Shown one piece after another: positions 61,352 through 64,000 of a stretch of DNA of 64,000 nt; position 1 is the first letter of the stretch; each line of letters begins with the position of its first letter. The notes under the pieces are model-generated. The model ran no database searches. It saw nothing but the letters and a program-made list of their open reading frames with translations, and was not told the DNA's origin. The DNA lies in contig NZ_JAENIK010000004.1 of assembly GCF_016595465.1 (NCBI RefSeq), positions 62,001 to 126,000 of the forward strand. Direction: 5' to 3'. Origin of the DNA: Luteolibacter yonseiensis (GTDB taxonomy: Bacteria; Verrucomicrobiota; Verrucomicrobiia; Verrucomicrobiales; Akkermansiaceae). The position numbers and the translations under genes are program-made.

Positions 61352-62278
61352 ATGAAGATCATCAGTGGAACCGCCCACCGCGCCCTCGCCGAACGCATCG
61401 CCGAAAACCTCGGCCAATCGCTTGCAGACGTCCACGTCTCGGCGTTTCCAGACGGAGAAACCGAAGTGAAAATCAACGAAAACGTCCGTGGAGAAGACGT
61501 TTTCATCGTCCAGCCCAGCTGTCCGCCGACGAACCACAACCTGATGGAGCTGCTCATCATGGTGGATGCCGCCCGCCGGGCCAGCGCCGAGCGCATCACC
61601 GCCGTCATGCCGTTCTTCGGCTACGCCAGACAGGACCGCAAGGACCAACCACGGGTGCCGATCACCGCCAAACTCGTCGCGAACCTGCTCACCTCCGCCG
61701 GCGTAAACCGCGTCCTCACCATGGATCTCCACGCCCCGCAGATCCAAGGCTTCTTCGACATTCCCGTGGATCATCTCTACGCGAAATCCGTCCTGATCTC
61801 CTACCTCCGCCAGCGCCATCCGGACACCTCGAACCTCACCGTGGTCTCCCCGGACGTCGGCGGTGTGAAAATGGCCCGCGCCTACGCGGATGCCCTCGGA
61901 GCCGAGCTCGCGATCGTCGCCAAACACCGTGTCAGCGCGACCCGGGTGGAGGCGATGAACGTCATTGGCGAGGTTGAGGGCAGGGACGTCCTGCTGGTGG
62001 ATGACATGACCGAGACCGCGGGCACCCTCACCGCCGCCGCCGACATTCTTCACAAGCACGGAGCCAAGCGGATCTACGCCGGTGTTTCCCACGCCATCCT
62101 CGGCGATCTCGCCCACCAGCGCATCCGTGACTCATCCATCGAGGAGGTCATCACCACCGACTCCGTGCCCCAGGCCGCCGGCCCCAAGGTCCAGGTCGTC
62201 GGCATCGCCCCGCTTTTGGGCGAAGCCATCCGCCGCATCCATGGCGGTGAGTCGATCACTTCGCTTTTCTCGGTTTGA
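61352..62278 (+). CDS. prs: Ribose-phosphate pyrophosphokinase (PRPP synthetase)
   Basis: 308 aa; makes PRPP from ribose 5-phosphate and ATP for nucleotide, His and Trp synthesis. Seen: KIISGTAHRALAERIAENLGQSLADVHVSAFPDGETEVKINENVRGEDVF, MPFFGYARQDRKDQPRVPI (ATP loop), RVLTMDLHAPQIQGFFDIPVDHLYA (Mg/PRPP region), VVSPDVGGVKMARAYADAL, and DVLLVDDMTETAGTL (PRPP-binding loop near residue 213). A housekeeping gene that probably marks the right border of the polysaccharide region. Divergent from the exosortase operon with a 103-bp gap; a hairpin follows at 62351. Confidence 0.97.
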   Translation: MKIISGTAHRALAERIAENLGQSLADVHVSAFPDGETEVKINENVRGEDVFIVQPSCPPTNHNLMELLIMVDAARRASAERITAVMPFFGYARQDRKDQPRVPITAKLVANLLTSAGVNRVLTMDLHAPQIQGFFDIPVDHLYAKSVLISYLRQRHPDTSNLTVVSPDVGGVKMARAYADALGAELAIVAKHRVSATRVEAMNVIGEVEGRDVLLVDDMTETAGTLTAAADILHKHGAKRIYAGVSHAILGDLAHQRIRDSSIEEVITTDSVPQAAGPKVQVVGIAPLLGEAIRRIHGGESITSLFSV

Positions 62279-62314
62279 AAGGGGGGCTCAGGGGCGTATC
62301 CAGCCCGGCGATGT

Positions 62315-62350
62315 CGGAAGCGGCGGAAGCGGCGGAAGCGGCGGAAGCGG
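62315..62350. repeat. Tandem 9-bp repeat CGGAAGCGG, four perfect copies
   Basis: Four head-to-tail copies plus a partial fifth (CGGA) directly after prs, in non-coding sequence. The last partial copy forms the 5' side of the following hairpin stem. Confidence 0.9.
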
Positions 62351-62392
62351 CGGATCGATAGGAATCCATCGATCCGTCTGATCCTATTTTTT
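62351..62392 (+). terminator. Hairpin after prs, probable terminator
   Basis: Perfect 9-bp stem CGGATCGAT/ATCGATCCG around AGGAATCC (62351-62376), then a run of seven T nine bases later. An alternative pairing ATAGGA (62358-62363) with TCCTAT (62382-62387) ends directly at the T run and excludes the first hairpin. Termination of prs is the likely role; the T tract also lies 58 bp from the convergent gene's stop. Confidence 0.6.
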
Positions 62393-62450
62393 CCCGTTGA
62401 TGGACGGTAGGGGGCGGCAGCCGGGTAGGGAAACCGTCCGGCCCGATGGG

Positions 62451-64000
62451 TCATTTTGCCAGAACCCGGTAAAACGCCGCCTTCTCCTCCGAGGAGGTGA
62501 ACTTGAACTGCAGCTTGCCGTCAGTTGTGAAGGTGCTTCCCGAGAGACTCATCGATTCAAACTTCTTCAAATCGGAAGATTTTTCCAACCCCAGAGTCAG
62601 GGTGAAAGTGTTGGAGGCGGGATCCTTGGTCAATAGAGGCGTGCCTGCCCTGACCGCTGTTTCAACATCGGTATAAAGCCCGGCCTCGCTGGCACCACCC
62701 ATGAGTGCCTGATACAATTTATCATTTTTGATTTTCCAGTCGAACCCCAATGCCGCGTACTGGGATTCCGCGTAATCCTTCAACCCGTCCCCATCGGTGT
62801 CCGCCGTCGAAGAAAGAACCAATCCACTGAGGTTGATCTTGAATTCAGGTTCGTCTGAATCGTTGCTCTTGACCGTGATCACCGCCGTGCGGTTCACACT
62901 GGCGCTGGCTGCAGACGAAAGGGTGAGACTGAATGTGGTGCTTCCACCCGGAGGAACGGTGGTCAGCATTGCCGAGGGGTCCAAGGTGTAGCTCACGGAG
63001 TCCGTGCCACTCTTGATCACCGATAATCCGGTGAGGTTTGCCGTGCCCGAGTTGCGGATCTTGAAGATTTGTGTGGAATTGGCAGCTCCGATTTTGAGGC
63101 TGTCATAATTCACGGTCGCCGCACCGCTGCTGAGATTCGTGCCCGCCGCCGACTGGATCTCGATTTCCGGTTCCGGCGAATCATCCGGCCCGAACAGATA
63201 AGCGGCACCGGCGTTCTTGGCCACCCCGGGTGCGGCAACCACCGACACGCCCCCGTTTGTCGAGACATACGCGCCAAATCGGGCGCCGTTCACGGTGTTG
63301 CTGGCTTTCAAATAAGCTTTCTGGCTCCATTTCGTCCCGCTGCGGGTGAAGAAATAGGCGGCACCGGACTCCGCCGAGCTGTTGTTCGCCTGATTTCCCT
63401 CCACTCCCTGGGCACCGCTGTCCTCTCCGGCAGCTCCAACCACCATGGAATCTCCCGACAAGGAGACGGACTGCCCGAAACCATCCCCCGCGCCGGTGTT
63501 GCTGGCCTTCAGATACGCCTGCTGACGCCATTTGCTGTCGGTCCTGGTGAAGACGTAGACGGCTCCGGACTTGGAGGCGCTGTTGTCGGATTGGTTTTTA
63601 TCCACTCCCTTCGCCTTGCTGGATTCCTGATGCGCGCCGACCACGACAGTGCTGCCGGAAACCGCCACCGAGTGGCCGAACCGATCACCTTTGCCGGTGT
63701 TGCTGGCCTTGAGATAAGCTTGCTTCGTCCAAGTGGTTCCCGAGCGGACAAACACGTAGGCCGCACCGGCTCCCGCCTGGCTGTCGTCATTCTCGGCACC
63801 GTTCACTCCGGTGGAATCGCTGGCCTCATTCTGGGCCCCTACCACCAGCGTATCGCCCGAGACGCCGACGGAAATGCCGAACCAGTCTCCTGCTCCGGGG
63901 TTGCTTGCCTTCAAGGCCGCCTGCTGGGTCCACGCGGTGCCGCTGCGGGTGAAAACATAGGCGGCTCCCGCCCGGGTCGGGCCGGTGGAACCGTCGGTAC
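62451..64000 (-). CDS. Large FG-GAP repeat surface protein, N-terminus outside window
   Basis: At least 516 residues; the reading frame is still open at the right edge. From the edge inward there are at least four FG-GAP-like beta-propeller repeats of about 70 aa with the pattern LKASNTGxGDxFGxSVxxSGDxxVVGAxxE...GAxYVFxRSGTxW. Next comes a choice-of-anchor-D/HYDIN-like domain (PEIEIQSAAGTNLSSG, IFKIRNSGTANLTGL, FSLTLSSAASASVNRTAVITVKSNDSDEPEFKINLSG), then DTDGDGLKDYAESQYAALGFDW (calcium-type) and a C-terminal LEKSSDLKKFESMSL...AAFYRVLAK, the 'STDLxxW ... AFYRV' end of many verrucomicrobial exported proteins. Predicted extracellular; it carries no exosortase tail. Convergent with prs. Confidence 0.85.
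   Translation of the reverse strand, partial: TDGSTGPTRAGAAYVFTRSGTAWTQQAALKASNPGAGDWFGISVGVSGDTLVVGAQNEASDSTGVNGAENDDSQAGAGAAYVFVRSGTTWTKQAYLKASNTGKGDRFGHSVAVSGSTVVVGAHQESSKAKGVDKNQSDNSASKSGAVYVFTRTDSKWRQQAYLKASNTGAGDGFGQSVSLSGDSMVVGAAGEDSGAQGVEGNQANNSSAESGAAYFFTRSGTKWSQKAYLKASNTVNGARFGAYVSTNGGVSVVAAPGVAKNAGAAYLFGPDDSPEPEIEIQSAAGTNLSSGAATVNYDSLKIGAANSTQIFKIRNSGTANLTGLSVIKSGTDSVSYTLDPSAMLTTVPPGGSTTFSLTLSSAASASVNRTAVITVKSNDSDEPEFKINLSGLVLSSTADTDGDGLKDYAESQYAALGFDWKIKNDKLYQALMGGASEAGLYTDVETAVRAGTPLLTKDPASNTFTLTLGLEKSSDLKKFESMSLSGSTFTTDGKLQFKFTSSEEKAAFYRVLAK

Noticed and set aside
62451..64000. Treating the FG-GAP DNA repeats as a mobile or satellite repeat
   Set aside because: The repeats stay in frame, have a beta-propeller protein pattern and diverge at the DNA level, so they are protein repeats.

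Overview
The window looks like chromosomal DNA from a GC-rich Gram-negative bacterium of the PVC group, most likely Verrucomicrobiota. I infer this from an exosortase/EpsI exopolysaccharide locus, from secreted proteins carrying the 'STDLxxW' plus 'DxDxDGxxN' modules common in Verrucomicrobia, and from many starts without a Shine-Dalgarno sequence. This assignment was not checked by any search. I saw no tRNA, rRNA, phage, insertion sequence or CRISPR array.

Layout. (1) Positions 1-2227, minus strand: the head of the division/cell-wall cluster, mraZ then rsmH (running off the left edge). An unusual 533-bp spacer between them holds three hairpins with an identical 15-nt loop. (2) 2228-3792: a DUF2062 membrane protein divergent from uppP (undecaprenyl-PP recycling). 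(3) 3957-11260, plus strand: a GbsR/MarR-like regulator, a NusG-family antiterminator (RfaH-like), then nucleotide-sugar genes (UDP-galactopyranose mutase, GDP-fucose synthase, GDP-mannose dehydratase, a WecG/TagA transferase, UDP-glucose dehydrogenase) and APS kinase, closed by a strong terminator. (4) 11480-13742: cysD-cysN (ATP sulfurylase) with its own terminator, then a convergent VTT-domain gene. (5) 14739-54534, plus strand: about 40 kb of co-directional, often ATGA-overlapping genes for a complex surface polysaccharide. They include GT2, GT4, GT11 and GT-C glycosyltransferases, Wzx- and Wzy-like proteins, two MBOAT/SGNH acylation pairs, a NeuB-like synthase, many methyltransferases, a two-component system and a sialidase-like secreted protein. 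(6) 54465-61248: an exosortase/EPS module made of a VanZ-like protein, a polyprenyl-phosphate sugar transferase, an O-antigen-ligase/TPR protein, EpsI and exosortase. (7) 61352-64000: prs and the C-terminal part of a large FG-GAP repeat protein.

How it works together (inference). Regions 3 and 5 share two cis elements. One is a TTGTTCA-N8-TGAACAA inverted repeat, upstream of the regulator gene and of the 40-kb array. The other is an 18/21-identical element containing GGGCGGYAGCGT, which in the second copy equals the enterobacterial ops/JUMPstart core GGCGGTAGCGTG bound by RfaH. The simplest model is that the GbsR-like protein controls initiation at both sites, while the adjacent NusG paralogue loads at the ops-like sites and carries RNA polymerase through the long polysaccharide operon. 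Regions 2, 3 and 6 supply lipid carrier, activated sugars (GDP-Fuc, UDP-GlcA, UDP-Galf) and assembly functions; region 5 supplies the strain-specific polymer chemistry.

The best candidates for something undescribed are the triple hairpin element in front of rsmH and the ops-like regulatory pair outside Proteobacteria.
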